Below, one piece after another: positions 22,843 through 30,804 of a DNA stretch of 42,854 nt; the stretch's first letter is position 1, and the number at the start of each line of letters is the position of its first letter. Made by a program: the position numbers and the translations under genes. The stretch is from positions 1 to 42,854 of IMG/VR virus record IMGVR_UViG_3300013103_000017; one strand, given 5' to 3'. This DNA comes from a virus. Below the pieces are notes generated by a model, which did not search any database, had not been told where the DNA came from, and saw only the letters and a program-made list of their open reading frames with translations.

Positions 22843-23295
22843 ATGGGTAAGTGGCAATTTATAATGGATGTTCGTGAGATGAATGGTTTGAAGAAGAGTT
22901 ATGAGTTGGCGAGAGAGATAAGAGATGCATTGATAGAATTATATGAGGATGAAGAAGTGGAAGTGTGGAGTCAGGTGGAGAAATATTGGAGAGAGGTGAT
23001 GAGTGAGGTGAAGTGGAGAAAGAGAGTGGCGATTTTACTATTAAATGAAGTGATTACGATAGGAACATACTGTAAAGGGTGTGTGGTAACGGATGGACCA
23101 TGTGAAAAATGTGAGTTTGGGAAGAAATATGGAATATGTGAAACAAAAGATAGTTTGTATAGGAAGTTTTATCTTATGTGGAAAGAGGAAAATGGAATTA
23201 GAGCAGGAGAACACTGGGAGATGGAATTTTGGACAAGAGAAATCGCGGATTTAATTGAAAGTGGAAGTAAAGAGTGGAGAAGTCATTTGAGGTAA
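22843..23295 (+). CDS. Zinc-binding paralogue 2 of 3
   Basis: A 150-residue protein with the same start (MGKWQFIMDVREMNG) and the cysteine module CKGCVVTDGPCEKCEFGKKY followed by GICETKDSLYRKF. ATG 22843 follows GGAGGTGATTAAT; the ATG at 22828 lies in the ribosome site. Tandem duplication from 22275 is clear in the module and in the N-terminal helix. Confidence 0.7.
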   Translation: MGKWQFIMDVREMNGLKKSYELAREIRDALIELYEDEEVEVWSQVEKYWREVMSEVKWRKRVAILLLNEVITIGTYCKGCVVTDGPCEKCEFGKKYGICETKDSLYRKFYLMWKEENGIRAGEHWEMEFWTREIADLIESGSKEWRSHLR

Positions 23296-23308
23296 TGGAG
23301 GTGATATT

Positions 23309-23767
23309 ATGGAAGATAAGTGGATATTTATTAGTAGAGTGTTAGAGGATATGAATTATAAGGCTAGTGCAGCTATGGCAAGAGTAATACATTATGTGTT
23401 GAAGAAGATGTATGGAAAGACTGAGACAAAAGTGTGGAAGGAGTATAGGAGTGAGTTGGAGAAAGTGTTATATATAAGTATGAAGAAGGAGAAGAAGTTG
23501 AATTTAGTGAGAGAAGTGGCGGATAATGCTGGATTCTGTATTGCTTGTGAGGAGTCATTTTTCAATTGTAAAGATTGTGAGTTTGGAAAACTATTTGGGT
23601 ATTGTAATGAGAAGAAGAGTTTGTATAGAATGTTCTTTAGAGTATTAGAGTTAGAGCATGGAAATAAAGTGGAAGATGAACGCATTGATTTCAATAATTT
23701 CAATGAGTGGATAGAAGAGAATAAAGAAGAGGATGATGGATATATAATGTATAAGTATGGTGTGTAA
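23309..23767 (+). CDS. Zinc-binding paralogue 3 of 3
   Basis: A 152-residue protein (MEDKWIFISRVLEDMNYKAS) with CIACEESFFNCKDCEFGKLF followed by GYCNEKKSLYRMF, matching copy 2 closely in the module. The C-terminus is acidic. GGAGGTGATATT precedes the ATG. The third tandem copy. Confidence 0.7.
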   Translation: MEDKWIFISRVLEDMNYKASAAMARVIHYVLKKMYGKTETKVWKEYRSELEKVLYISMKKEKKLNLVREVADNAGFCIACEESFFNCKDCEFGKLFGYCNEKKSLYRMFFRVLELEHGNKVEDERIDFNNFNEWIEENKEEDDGYIMYKYGV

Positions 23768-23798
23768 TATAATGATGTATTTAATAGGAGGTGATAAT

Positions 23799-24008
23799 AT
23801 GGAAGTAATAGTGAGAGGTTTGAAAGATGTGATTGGGTTTATAATGGCTTTGATAGATAAGTTTCCAAATATAATTGATGGAATGGAGTGGAGTGAAGAT
23901 GGTGAATATTATAAGATGATAGTGAGATTTGAAAGAGTGTTGACAAATGGTGAACAAGAGATGCTTGAGGAAATAATAGAAAGATTTGATGGTTATATCG
24001 ATGGATAA
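23799..24008 (+). CDS. Unknown small protein
   Basis: A 69-residue protein (MEVIVRGLKDVIGFIMALID), strand, helix, then strand and helix (EQEMLEEIIERFDGYIDG). ATG 23799 follows AATAGGAGGTGATAAT. Simple alpha/beta unit; function unknown. Confidence 0.6.
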   Translation: MEVIVRGLKDVIGFIMALIDKFPNIIDGMEWSEDGEYYKMIVRFERVLTNGEQEMLEEIIERFDGYIDG

Positions 24009-24027
24009 TAATGTGGAGGTTGTAGTA

Positions 24028-24198
24028 ATGGATGAAGCTGATGGATATTTTATAGGTCTCTGGATTGGTTTCGTTACAGGAGCTGTGGCATTGTATGAAG
24101 GAATGAATAATGAGTGGCATATGTCAGCGTTAATGTATGGAATAGCTATAATAGTGTTTTTAATATTGTGTTTTAGAGTTAAGATGAGAAAGGAATAG
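24028..24198 (+). CDS. Small protein with two membrane segments
   Basis: A 56-residue protein with hydrophobic stretches at about 7-24 (YFIGLWIGFVTGAVALYE) and 33-50 (ALMYGIAIIVFLILCF) and a basic tail (RVKMRKE). ATG 24028 follows GTGGAGGTTG. A second small membrane protein of the array besides 17753, with no sequence similarity. Role unknown. Confidence 0.6.
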   Translation: MDEADGYFIGLWIGFVTGAVALYEGMNNEWHMSALMYGIAIIVFLILCFRVKMRKE

Positions 24199-24215
24199 TA
24201 ATGGAGGTGTGTAAT

Positions 24216-24692
24216 ATGACAATTGATGTAATATTTAGAGGAACAGTGAAAGCATATATTGATAAGAGATTATTGAGAAAGATAAATATTTTGAATGAGT
24301 TGAATAATAAAGTAGTGAGATTGATATTTGGTGGAAAGAAGAAGGAAGAAAAGTTTTATATATATGATAAGAGACCAGTAACAGTGTGGAGTGGAGTGAA
24401 GTATTTGCAGGGAGAAGAGTTTAATCCAGATTTAAGTGGTGTGTGTAATTTGGATTTGAGGAAAAAAGAAGATATGCCAGTATATGCAGTGTTATTTCAG
24501 ACAATGGAACAGGAGATAAAAGGATGGTTTTTGTTGGTAAAAGGCATAGTATATACGGAGAAGAAAGAAGATGAAATTTGGAGAAAGGTGATAGGGAAGA
24601 AGGATAATTTGTTTACAGTTCTTTTAACGAGTAGTTCAGTGGTAGTAGTAGATGAAAAGAGGATTGATATAAGTAAAGGAGTGTGGTTTTGA
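24216..24692 (+). CDS. Unknown beta-rich protein
   Basis: A 158-residue protein (MTIDVIFRGTVKAYIDKRLL) with several strands (YAVLFQTMEQEIKGWFLLVK) that recall the paralogue family core, but similarity is weak. ATG 24216 follows GGAGGTGTGTAAT. The last base of its stop overlaps the ATG of the next gene. Function unknown. Confidence 0.6.
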   Translation: MTIDVIFRGTVKAYIDKRLLRKINILNELNNKVVRLIFGGKKKEEKFYIYDKRPVTVWSGVKYLQGEEFNPDLSGVCNLDLRKKEDMPVYAVLFQTMEQEIKGWFLLVKGIVYTEKKEDEIWRKVIGKKDNLFTVLLTSSSVVVVDEKRIDISKGVWF

Positions 24693-24925
24693 TGCCATTG
24701 AGTTTAGAGGAGTTTAGAAGTTTAAAGCCAATGAAGAAGATAGATTGGAGTGAAGTGAGAGAGAAGGTTAAAGGTAAGGCATGGACAGTAAAGGAGTTAC
24801 ATAAATATATTACAGAAGAACTTGGTTATAAGATTAGTCAAGGAAGAGTGAGACAAGTGTTAGAAGAGTGGAAGTGTCCGAAAGCTTTCGATGAGAAAAG
24901 AAGACTATTCTATTTAGTGAAATAA
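24692..24925 (+). CDS. Small winged-helix DNA-binding protein
   Basis: A 77-residue protein with a helix-turn-helix (AWTVKELHKYITEELGYKIS then GRVRQVLEEW) and a short wing (FDEKRRLFYLVK). ATG 24692 is preferred over the upstream GTG 24683. It is the last gene before the structured leader of the next unit. Likely a transcription regulator. Confidence 0.65.
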   Translation: MPLSLEEFRSLKPMKKIDWSEVREKVKGKAWTVKELHKYITEELGYKISQGRVRQVLEEWKCPKAFDEKRRLFYLVK

Positions 24926-25113
24926 TGCGCCCAATAACCCAAATGCCGATTAAACAATATTTAAATATATGTTTAACAATAATAGATTTGATGCCGTCTC
25001 TTAAAGGCGTATGTGGAGACACTGAGTAGCTCTGAAGGCCTTTAAGAGATGGTTAAAATATTTTAAGCCACTCTTAAAGGGTGGTGTAAAAAAAGAATGA
25101 GAGGTGAAGGCAT
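24926..25113 (+). promoter_or_regulatory. Structured leader with three CTCTTAAAGG boxes
   Basis: A TATA-like near-palindrome (TTAAACAATATTTAAATATA, then TGTTTAA) near 24950-24976 is followed by a 15-bp stem CCGTCTCTTAAAGGC/GCCTTTAAGAGATGG (24994-25008 with 25038-25052, one G-T pair), the palindrome TTAAAATATTTTAA (25053-25066) and a hairpin CCACTC-TTAAA-GGGTGG (25068-25084). The box CTCTTAAAGG occurs at 24998 and 25071, and inverted at 25039. It could be an operator array for the winged-helix proteins or an RNA regulator. Confidence 0.5.
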
Positions 25114-25338
25114 ATGCCAATATCAAGAGAAGAGTTTGAAAATCTACCAGAAGTAACATCTAAGAGAGATGAAATATTAGAAGTTTTGAGAAAGCAAGCT
25201 TATACACAAAAAGAGCTTGCAGAAATGTTCGGAGTAAAGAGAAGCACAATTTGGAATCAATTGAATAGACTGATGAAGGCGGGATTGGTAGCGAAAAAGA
25301 GAACTCCAAATGGAGTATATTATATAGCGACTGAGTAA
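25114..25338 (+). CDS. Winged-helix transcription regulator
   Basis: A 74-residue MarR/ArsR-like wHTH: EILEVLRKQAYTQKELAEMF as helix 1-2, GVKRSTIWNQLNRLMKAGLV as recognition helix, and KKRTPNGVYYIATE as the wing. GAGAGGTGAAGGC precedes the ATG. It sits just downstream of a repeat-rich leader that it may bind. Confidence 0.8.
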   Translation: MPISREEFENLPEVTSKRDEILEVLRKQAYTQKELAEMFGVKRSTIWNQLNRLMKAGLVAKKRTPNGVYYIATE

Positions 25339-25348
25339 GGCGATTTTT

Positions 25349-25540
25349 ATGAAGATTGAGGAAGCCAAAGAGCTATTGAGAAGAGTGTTACAGGATAAAG
25401 CGATGACATCAAGAGAAATTAGTATTGTTTTAAATTTGGATATTCTAAGAACAAGAGTGATTTTGAGAAGACTGGTAGCAGAAGGCTTCCTCGTAAAGAG
25501 AAAGAAGGGTAAAATCAATTATTTTTCTCTTTTTTTGTGA
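25349..25540 (+). CDS. Winged-helix transcription regulator
   Basis: A 63-residue wHTH (EAKELLRRVLQDKAMTSREI, LDILRTRVILRRLVAEGFLV, KRKKGKINYFSLFL). Tandem to and probably a diverged copy of the preceding regulator. No ribosome site is evident; translation is likely coupled. The stop lies in a T-rich run that may terminate the transcript. Confidence 0.75.
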   Translation: MKIEEAKELLRRVLQDKAMTSREISIVLNLDILRTRVILRRLVAEGFLVKRKKGKINYFSLFL

Positions 25541-25632
25541 GGAATTAATTTAAATATTGGTTTAAATAGTATAGGTATCCTTATGTAGAGGAGAATATTA
25601 TAATATTATAGAAAAGAGTTGAGGTGATATTT
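25541..25632 (+). promoter_or_regulatory. Promoter region of the replication module
   Basis: A T-rich end of the preceding gene is followed by two TATA-like sites, TTTAAATAT (25549) and TTTAAATAG (25561), about 70-85 bases upstream of the SSB-like gene, and a GAGGTGAT ribosome site at 25621. Confidence 0.5.
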
Positions 25633-26583
25633 ATGAGTGTTGAGCAGAAAATAAATAATTGGGCGGCTAAAACAGGTAAGAGTGTTGAAGAGTTGAATGC
25701 AGAGATTAATGAAATAGTGAAAGAGTTGTTGGAGAAGAATCCTGGTATGGATTTAAATAAGGCAAGAAGTAGAGCGATGTTAGTGTGGTATGCAAGGTAT
25801 AAGAGTTCATTGAGGACTACGGCTGTTATGGTTGAATTTATAGCGCTAGGGTTGGATGTGAAAAGAGATGTTACGGTGAATTTGAGGAAAGAAGCTGAGA
25901 AGATGAAGAGTGAAAATTGGGAGTTAGCATTACAGAAAGGATATATTGATGAACAGGGTAATATTCTTGACTTTAGAAAGACTTTGAAGTTCGGAGATAA
26001 AGAAGTGGAGAACAAACAATATGGACAGAAGTTGGAGCCAGTATATATGAGGACAGTGTATGGAGTAGCGAAAAAGGTAGGAGAGGAGACGATAAAGACT
26101 GCGGTTTTGAGTTTAAGAGGAGATGCTTGTGAGAATCCGCCTTTAGTTGGTGTGAAATGTAAAGTGCCTGTATATGTGAGAAAAGAATCGGATGATTTGA
26201 TAGAGTTATCTAGTGCTAGAAATTGGAAAATACATGAGACTGTGCAGTTACCAAAAGAGACAATAATGGAGATGTTAAGTGGAGCGCCATTATTGAAGCC
26301 ATTAGAGAAAGTAGCAGATACAGATGACCCATATTCAATAAGTAAGGTGTTGGTAATCGGCAAAACAAGAACGAAAGATGGAAAGTATATGGTGTTTGTA
26401 GAAGACCCAGATAATGAAGATATCGAAGCTGAACCAATAACATGTTTCATGCCAGAGAGTGCAGGAGCATTTTTGGTAGATGTTGAAGAGGGTGATATTG
26501 CTTATTTAGTGTGTAAAGGATATTGGCGTGAAAGAGAAGAAGGGAAACAATTGGTTTTGAATGGGTTTGGTATCTTTAAGTAA
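25633..26583 (+). CDS. SSB/RPA-like OB-fold protein (probable)
   Basis: A 316-residue protein with a helical N-terminus (about 1-110) and a beta-rich C-terminal part (about 160-316) with PVYVRKESDDLIELSSAR, KVLVIGKTRTKDGKYMVFVE and GDIAYLVCKGYWREREEGKQ. The strand order and the gap between the regulators and the Sak4-like gene suggest a single-stranded DNA-binding protein for replication or recombination. Motif evidence is modest; a replication initiator is an alternative. Confidence 0.55.
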   Translation: MSVEQKINNWAAKTGKSVEELNAEINEIVKELLEKNPGMDLNKARSRAMLVWYARYKSSLRTTAVMVEFIALGLDVKRDVTVNLRKEAEKMKSENWELALQKGYIDEQGNILDFRKTLKFGDKEVENKQYGQKLEPVYMRTVYGVAKKVGEETIKTAVLSLRGDACENPPLVGVKCKVPVYVRKESDDLIELSSARNWKIHETVQLPKETIMEMLSGAPLLKPLEKVADTDDPYSISKVLVIGKTRTKDGKYMVFVEDPDNEDIEAEPITCFMPESAGAFLVDVEEGDIAYLVCKGYWREREEGKQLVLNGFGIFK

Positions 26584-26623
26584 TATTCTCTTTTTTTATA
26601 TTGTTAGGAAGGAGGTGAAAGTA

Positions 26624-26779
26624 GTGAAGAAGGAGGATTTTGAAGAGTTGAAAAGGTTGTTAGAAAGAATTTTATGGAAATATTCATTAGGAGCATTGGG
26701 AATACAGATTAAAGAGTATATAGATAAAATAGATGAGCATTTGAGAAGGTATTATAAGGAAGTGGAAAAGAATGAGTGA
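26624..26779 (+). CDS. Unknown small helical protein
   Basis: A 51-residue helical protein starting VKKEDFEELKRLLERI from GTG 26624 after the strong AAGGAGGTGA. The upstream stretch to 26561 lacks a ribosome site. Its end overlaps the next ATG. Function unknown. Confidence 0.6.
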   Translation: MKKEDFEELKRLLERILWKYSLGALGIQIKEYIDKIDEHLRRYYKEVEKNE

Positions 26780-27059
26780 GTTGTTTTTTCTGGTAGAGGA
26801 TATTTTAAGACCGATATATAATAGTAAAAAGTTTGCAAGTGTAGTGGAATTTATATTAAAGAACTATTGGTTTGAGCCGGTGAAAGAGGAAGAACTTAGA
26901 GATGCAATATTGAGGTTTTATTCAATACATACCATGCATAATATTAAAAGATTATTATTAGATTTTAATATAATTAATTATTATTTTGATGAGGAAGGAA
27001 GGAAATATAAGATTACGGAACATTTTAGAGAAAAGTTAAATGAGAGGAGGAATGTGTAA
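26772..27059 (+). CDS. Small winged-helix-like protein
   Basis: A 95-residue protein with FILKNYWFEPVKEEELRDAI, then NIKRLLLDFNIINYYFDEEG and RKYKITEHFREKL; this helix-helix-wing order matches a winged helix. The stop overlaps the start of the Sak4-like gene (TAATG). Possibly a regulator or replication accessory protein. Confidence 0.6.
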   Translation: MSELFFLVEDILRPIYNSKKFASVVEFILKNYWFEPVKEEELRDAILRFYSIHTMHNIKRLLLDFNIINYYFDEEGRKYKITEHFREKLNERRNV

Positions 27060-27862
27060 TGGCGTGGAATAAACCAAAGGAGAATGGAGAAGTGTTGAAT
27101 GTAGATGCTTTCTTTAAAAGAGTTGAGAGTGAAGAGGTAAAGATGAAATATTTGAAAGTTGGAATATGGGGACCAGAAGGATGTGGAAAAACATATTTCA
27201 GTATGACAGCACCAGAGCCTATTTTAATAATTGATACAGATGGAGGAGCGGAAGGAGTTAGAACACATCATTTTGAGGATAAAGATATTAGAATTTTCTT
27301 TGTGGACCCCGTTGATTATGATACTGGAAAGATTGATGTGGAGAGAGCTTTAAATGATGTTGAGGATGCAGTGAAGGCAATAGCTAAGGCGGTAAAACAA
27401 GGAGGAATAAAGACAGTGGTGTTAGATTCGGGAACAGATATTTGGAATTGGATGTATACTTGGTTAGAAGGAATTGCACATCTAACAAAAATAGGGACTA
27501 TACCACAGTTTGAGTGGGGTAAGGCAAATGAAAGGTGGAGGAAGATATTTCATACTTTGAAGTGGTTACCAGTGAATTTCATTTTGACGGGTCAAGAGAA
27601 GGTAATAAGTGAGAAGAAGGAGGAAGTGGTGAAAAGAGCTGCATGGCAAAAACAAACAAGATATTGGGTGGATATAAAGATAAAAGTGTTTAAGAAGACG
27701 ATAGAGGGAAGTAATAAGTGGCAGTTTTGTGGTTTGTTGGAGAAGATAAGATTTATGCAGATTGAACAAGCAACACTATGTAATTTGAGTTGGAATAAGC
27801 TAATAGATTATTTAAAGAAAATAGGTGTGAAAGTTGATGATAGTTTATATGCAAAGAGATGA
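27059..27862 (+). CDS. Sak4/RecA-like ATPase (AAA_24 type)
   Basis: A 267-residue P-loop ATPase. Walker A WGPEGCGKTYFS (about 39-50), strand PILIIDTDGGAEGV, and Walker B with TVVLDSGTDIWNWM. This layout fits the AAA_24/Sak4 family, RecA-like single-strand annealing or exchange proteins of tailed viruses. C-terminal strands and helix complete the core. It stands directly before a Cas4-like nuclease, as annealing proteins often do. Confidence 0.8.
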   Translation: MAWNKPKENGEVLNVDAFFKRVESEEVKMKYLKVGIWGPEGCGKTYFSMTAPEPILIIDTDGGAEGVRTHHFEDKDIRIFFVDPVDYDTGKIDVERALNDVEDAVKAIAKAVKQGGIKTVVLDSGTDIWNWMYTWLEGIAHLTKIGTIPQFEWGKANERWRKIFHTLKWLPVNFILTGQEKVISEKKEEVVKRAAWQKQTRYWVDIKIKVFKKTIEGSNKWQFCGLLEKIRFMQIEQATLCNLSWNKLIDYLKKIGVKVDDSLYAKR

Positions 27863-27868
27863 ATGTAG

Positions 27869-28627
27869 ATGTATGAAGATTATATACATAAAAGTGGAAT
27901 GTTGGTATACTTGGCCTGTCCAAGAAGATATTATTATGAGTTTATTGAGAAAAGGCAGTATGAAAGAAGTATATCGGCTCAGCTTGGCGCAAGATTCCAT
28001 GACTTTGCGGAGAAATTCTTCGATTTCGTGGAAAGAAGTAAATTGGAGAGGTTAGTGACATTTAAGGAGACAAGAGAATATTTTAATAGTTTGGTTGAGG
28101 AAGATAAGAGTATAAGTGGCATGCAGTATAATTTTGTTTCGTTTGAGGCGAAGAGATGGGTACAGTTAAGAAATTGGTGGTTATGGTTTCCAGTAGCAAG
28201 AGAGTTGAGAGTAATTAATGATGAAATGAAGATGATTGGTAAAATTGATAGGATTGATAGAACAAATGATGAGATGTTGGTGATAGTGGAGTATAAAACG
28301 GGAAAAAGGAGGCAGTTAAGTAAGATTAGGAAGGAATTGGCGTTTTATTGGTTATTGTTACAGGGAGCGAGAGGACTGCCACCAGAGATTAATCCGAAGA
28401 GAGTAAAGTATATAGCGATGTATAATCCAAGTTTAAATAGTGTATGGTATGAGGAGTTAAAGAAGAGAACAGTGACTGCATTAAAGAAGAGTATAAAGAA
28501 GTTTAGAGAGGGATTGAATAGAGAGGATTTTGAAACGAATCCAGGTGAGCAGTGTATGTGGTGTCCATTTTGGGAGTTATGTGAAGAGGAAGTAAGAAAG
28601 AGTGGAGTGGAGGTGAAGAAGAGATGA
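27869..28627 (+). CDS. Cas4-like PD-(D/E)XK exonuclease with Fe-S cluster cysteines
   Basis: A 252-residue nuclease. C17 (LACPRR) and C229, C232 and C238 (CMWCPFWELC) give the four cysteines of the Cas4/AddB-type 4Fe-4S site. H44 (GARFHDFAEK), D127 (GKIDRID) and E142-Y-K144 (VIVEYKTG) are the RecB-motif residues. Cas4-type proteins resect DNA ends; there is no CRISPR module nearby, so this is the viral recombination nuclease. It is likely the partner of the Sak4-like ATPase. Confidence 0.85.
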   Translation: MYEDYIHKSGMLVYLACPRRYYYEFIEKRQYERSISAQLGARFHDFAEKFFDFVERSKLERLVTFKETREYFNSLVEEDKSISGMQYNFVSFEAKRWVQLRNWWLWFPVARELRVINDEMKMIGKIDRIDRTNDEMLVIVEYKTGKRRQLSKIRKELAFYWLLLQGARGLPPEINPKRVKYIAMYNPSLNSVWYEELKKRTVTALKKSIKKFREGLNREDFETNPGEQCMWCPFWELCEEEVRKSGVEVKKR

Positions 28628-29037
28628 AGTTAAGACATTTGAAGGTGAAAAATGCATGTGAGAGGTGTAGGGTGAGTGATTTGATTAGATGTGGTGAGGA
28701 CGATTTTATTTTTGAGTGGACTTATGGAGTAATTAGACCTGAAGATGAAATAGAAGCGATACCATCTTGGTTTGTAGTGGAGAAGAATATACCAATTTGG
28801 TATGTATATGGGAGAAGAATGCCAGTGCAAGTAAGTGTAAGACAGTGGATGTATGTGAAGAGAAGTTTAAGAATTTTTTTAAGTAGAATGGCGAGACCAG
28901 GACTGAAAATAATCGATGACGGAGATGTAACTTGGTTGGGTATTCTTTATGAGGCATCTGGTTTGGATTTATATGATTGGAGTAATATTGTTGAAGAGGC
29001 GAGAAAAACATTGTTCTATTTGTTGGAGGTAGAGTGA
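28624..29037 (+). CDS. Unknown protein of the recombination operon
   Basis: A 137-residue protein with an N-terminal CERCRVSDLIRC cysteine group and a basic, tryptophan-rich middle (VSVRQWMYVKRSLRIFLSRM). Coupled at both ends (ATGA and stop overlap). Position between two nucleases suggests a DNA-processing role; no family recognised. Confidence 0.6.
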   Translation: MKLRHLKVKNACERCRVSDLIRCGEDDFIFEWTYGVIRPEDEIEAIPSWFVVEKNIPIWYVYGRRMPVQVSVRQWMYVKRSLRIFLSRMARPGLKIIDDGDVTWLGILYEASGLDLYDWSNIVEEARKTLFYLLEVE

Positions 29038-29669
29038 TGAGTGTTATAGTGGATAGTAGAGAACCAAAATGGGTGAGTAAGGCGTTGAGAAGATATGGAT
29101 TAAGTGTAAAGATTGAGGCATTAGATTTTGGTGATATAATGAACAGGAGAGTTATAATTGAGAGAAAGACGATGAGTGATTTGTGGAATTCAATAAGTGA
29201 TGGAAGATTGACGAAACAAAGTAAGTTTATGGTGAAGTTGGCGGAGAGTGAAGGTAAGATACCATATTTTGTTATTCATGGGTATCTTGAGAGAGAACCT
29301 CATATTGATTTCAATAGAGTGATGAGTATGGTTTATGGGACAATAGCGAGTTTGAGTTATAGAAGCGGAGCACAAGTGATATATACAGAAGATGAAGATA
29401 TGGCGGTGTATATAATGGTGAAAATATTGAAGGGAGTGAGTGAAGGAAAGGTGGCAATGCCGTGGATAATACGAAATTCGGATAAGAGAGTGCAAGCATT
29501 AGTGAATTTATTTGGAATAGCACCAAGTTTAGCGAAAGCATTATTGTTTCATTTTAAGAGTGTTAAAAGGGTGTTGGAGGCGGGTAAAGAAGAATTAATG
29601 ATGGTGAATGGTATAGGTGAGCATAAGGCAAAGAGAATATGGAATATATTGAATAAAGAGTGGAGGTAA
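29037..29669 (+). CDS. XPF/Hef-type structure-specific endonuclease
   Basis: A 210-residue protein. The ERCC4 nuclease domain carries the IVDSREPKW motif and IIERKTMSDLW (V-ERK-x3-D signature, complete). The C-terminal tandem helix-hairpin-helix (LFGIAPSLAKALLFHF, ELMMVNGIGEHKAKRIWNIL) binds branched DNA. No helicase domain is present, so it is a compact form like crenarchaeal XPF. It would cut flaps, forks or recombination junctions. ATG 29037 follows TTGGAGGTAG. Confidence 0.9.
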   Translation: MSVIVDSREPKWVSKALRRYGLSVKIEALDFGDIMNRRVIIERKTMSDLWNSISDGRLTKQSKFMVKLAESEGKIPYFVIHGYLEREPHIDFNRVMSMVYGTIASLSYRSGAQVIYTEDEDMAVYIMVKILKGVSEGKVAMPWIIRNSDKRVQALVNLFGIAPSLAKALLFHFKSVKRVLEAGKEELMMVNGIGEHKAKRIWNILNKEWR

Positions 29670-29674
29670 ATAGA

Positions 29675-30802
29675 TTGAATTTATGGGACTTGATGACAGA
29701 GGAACTTGAAAGCAGGGATTTAGCATATGTTAGAGATTATGGGTGGTTTTATATGGCATCACTTGGAGCCCATATTCTCAATAATCGCCAAAGAGTCTCA
29801 CCAGTCTTATTTCTTCAGGGTTTGCCATTTGATATACGCCTCCACATATTAATGGTAGCACCATCAGGGTTTGGTAAATCTATTTGGTTATATCACTTTT
29901 TGGATGAAAGGTTTGGTCTATCTTGGGTTCAATCTTTTAATGTGTCCTTTCAGCAGACTATGTCGAGTGCGGGGTTTGTAGGTACTATTAAGTTTAGTGA
30001 TGGAGAAGTGGTGAAAGTGCCAGGAGTAGCAAAGAGGTATGAAAGTGGGATTATTGGAGTAGAAGAGTTTAGTGGTATTACAAAAATGTTTCTAACTTCT
30101 CATGGAGGACAATTGGATAATCAGTTATTAACAGCATTGGATAAAGGAATGGTGGTGAAAAGTTTGGGACCAGGTGAATTGAAATATAAGACTGGCGTGA
30201 CATTGTGGGCTGGAACACAACCATCAAGATTTGATTTAAGTAGTGGAATGGGGAGAAGGTTTTGTTTTTTGGTATTTCTTCCAACAGATAAGGATATAGA
30301 GTTGTTTGTAGAGAAAAGAGAAAGAGGAATGAATAAAGTGTGGAATAAGGAGAGGACGAAAGAGATTAGGAAAAGAATTGATGAATTGATGAGAGAGGTG
30401 TATAAGATAGAAAAGATTATACCAAGTGAAAGATTATATGAGATTCTTAGACGATATAAGACAATACATTATGAGTATGATTTGTATGAGAGATTGGCAT
30501 TAGGGTATACATTATTGAAGTATGGAGTGAAGAAAGAGATGAAAGTGATAGTGGATAATGATTTGATAGATATGATAAGAAAAGAGTATGTGTGGAGAGA
30601 GCAGGTGAAAAGAGGACCAGAAGTAAGTCAAATTATCAATGTAATAAGGAGTGAAGAGAAAAATGAAATTGATATTGTGAAGTTGAAGAGTAAGTTAGTG
30701 TTGTTGGGTTTGGATTGGAAACAGTCAAGTGAATTAATTAGAGATGCGGAAAGACTTGGTTTGATAAAAATAAATGGAAGAAAGGTAAGGTTGGGGTGGT
30801 AA
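29675..30802 (+). CDS. MCM-like AAA+ ATPase with C-terminal winged helix
   Basis: Roughly 375 residues (numbers from GTG 29660). Walker A APSGFGKS (67-74), Walker B IIGVEEF (132-138), a sensor-like LWAGTQPSRF (182-191) and an arginine finger in GMGRRF (about 196-201). The C-terminal 60 residues form a winged helix (IDIVKLKSKLVLLGLDWKQS, LIRDAERLGLIKINGRKV). Such a core plus wHTH matches a minimal MCM-like helicase without the N-terminal domain; a helicase loader is an alternative. TTG 29675 follows TGGAGGTAA; ATG 29693 is the other choice. The first 100 codons have atypical base use. Confidence 0.7.
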   Translation: MNLWDLMTEELESRDLAYVRDYGWFYMASLGAHILNNRQRVSPVLFLQGLPFDIRLHILMVAPSGFGKSIWLYHFLDERFGLSWVQSFNVSFQQTMSSAGFVGTIKFSDGEVVKVPGVAKRYESGIIGVEEFSGITKMFLTSHGGQLDNQLLTALDKGMVVKSLGPGELKYKTGVTLWAGTQPSRFDLSSGMGRRFCFLVFLPTDKDIELFVEKRERGMNKVWNKERTKEIRKRIDELMREVYKIEKIIPSERLYEILRRYKTIHYEYDLYERLALGYTLLKYGVKKEMKVIVDNDLIDMIRKEYVWREQVKRGPEVSQIINVIRSEEKNEIDIVKLKSKLVLLGLDWKQSSELIRDAERLGLIKINGRKVRLGW

Positions 30803-30804
30803 TC

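Noticed and set aside
25581-26450. A 289-residue minus-strand frame
   Set aside because: Lies opposite the well-supported SSB-like gene and looks like its antisense translation (serine and phenylalanine rich).
27869-28627. CRISPR adaptation gene cas4 implying a viral CRISPR system
   Set aside because: No cas1, cas2 or array in the window. The nuclease belongs to the viral recombination operon.
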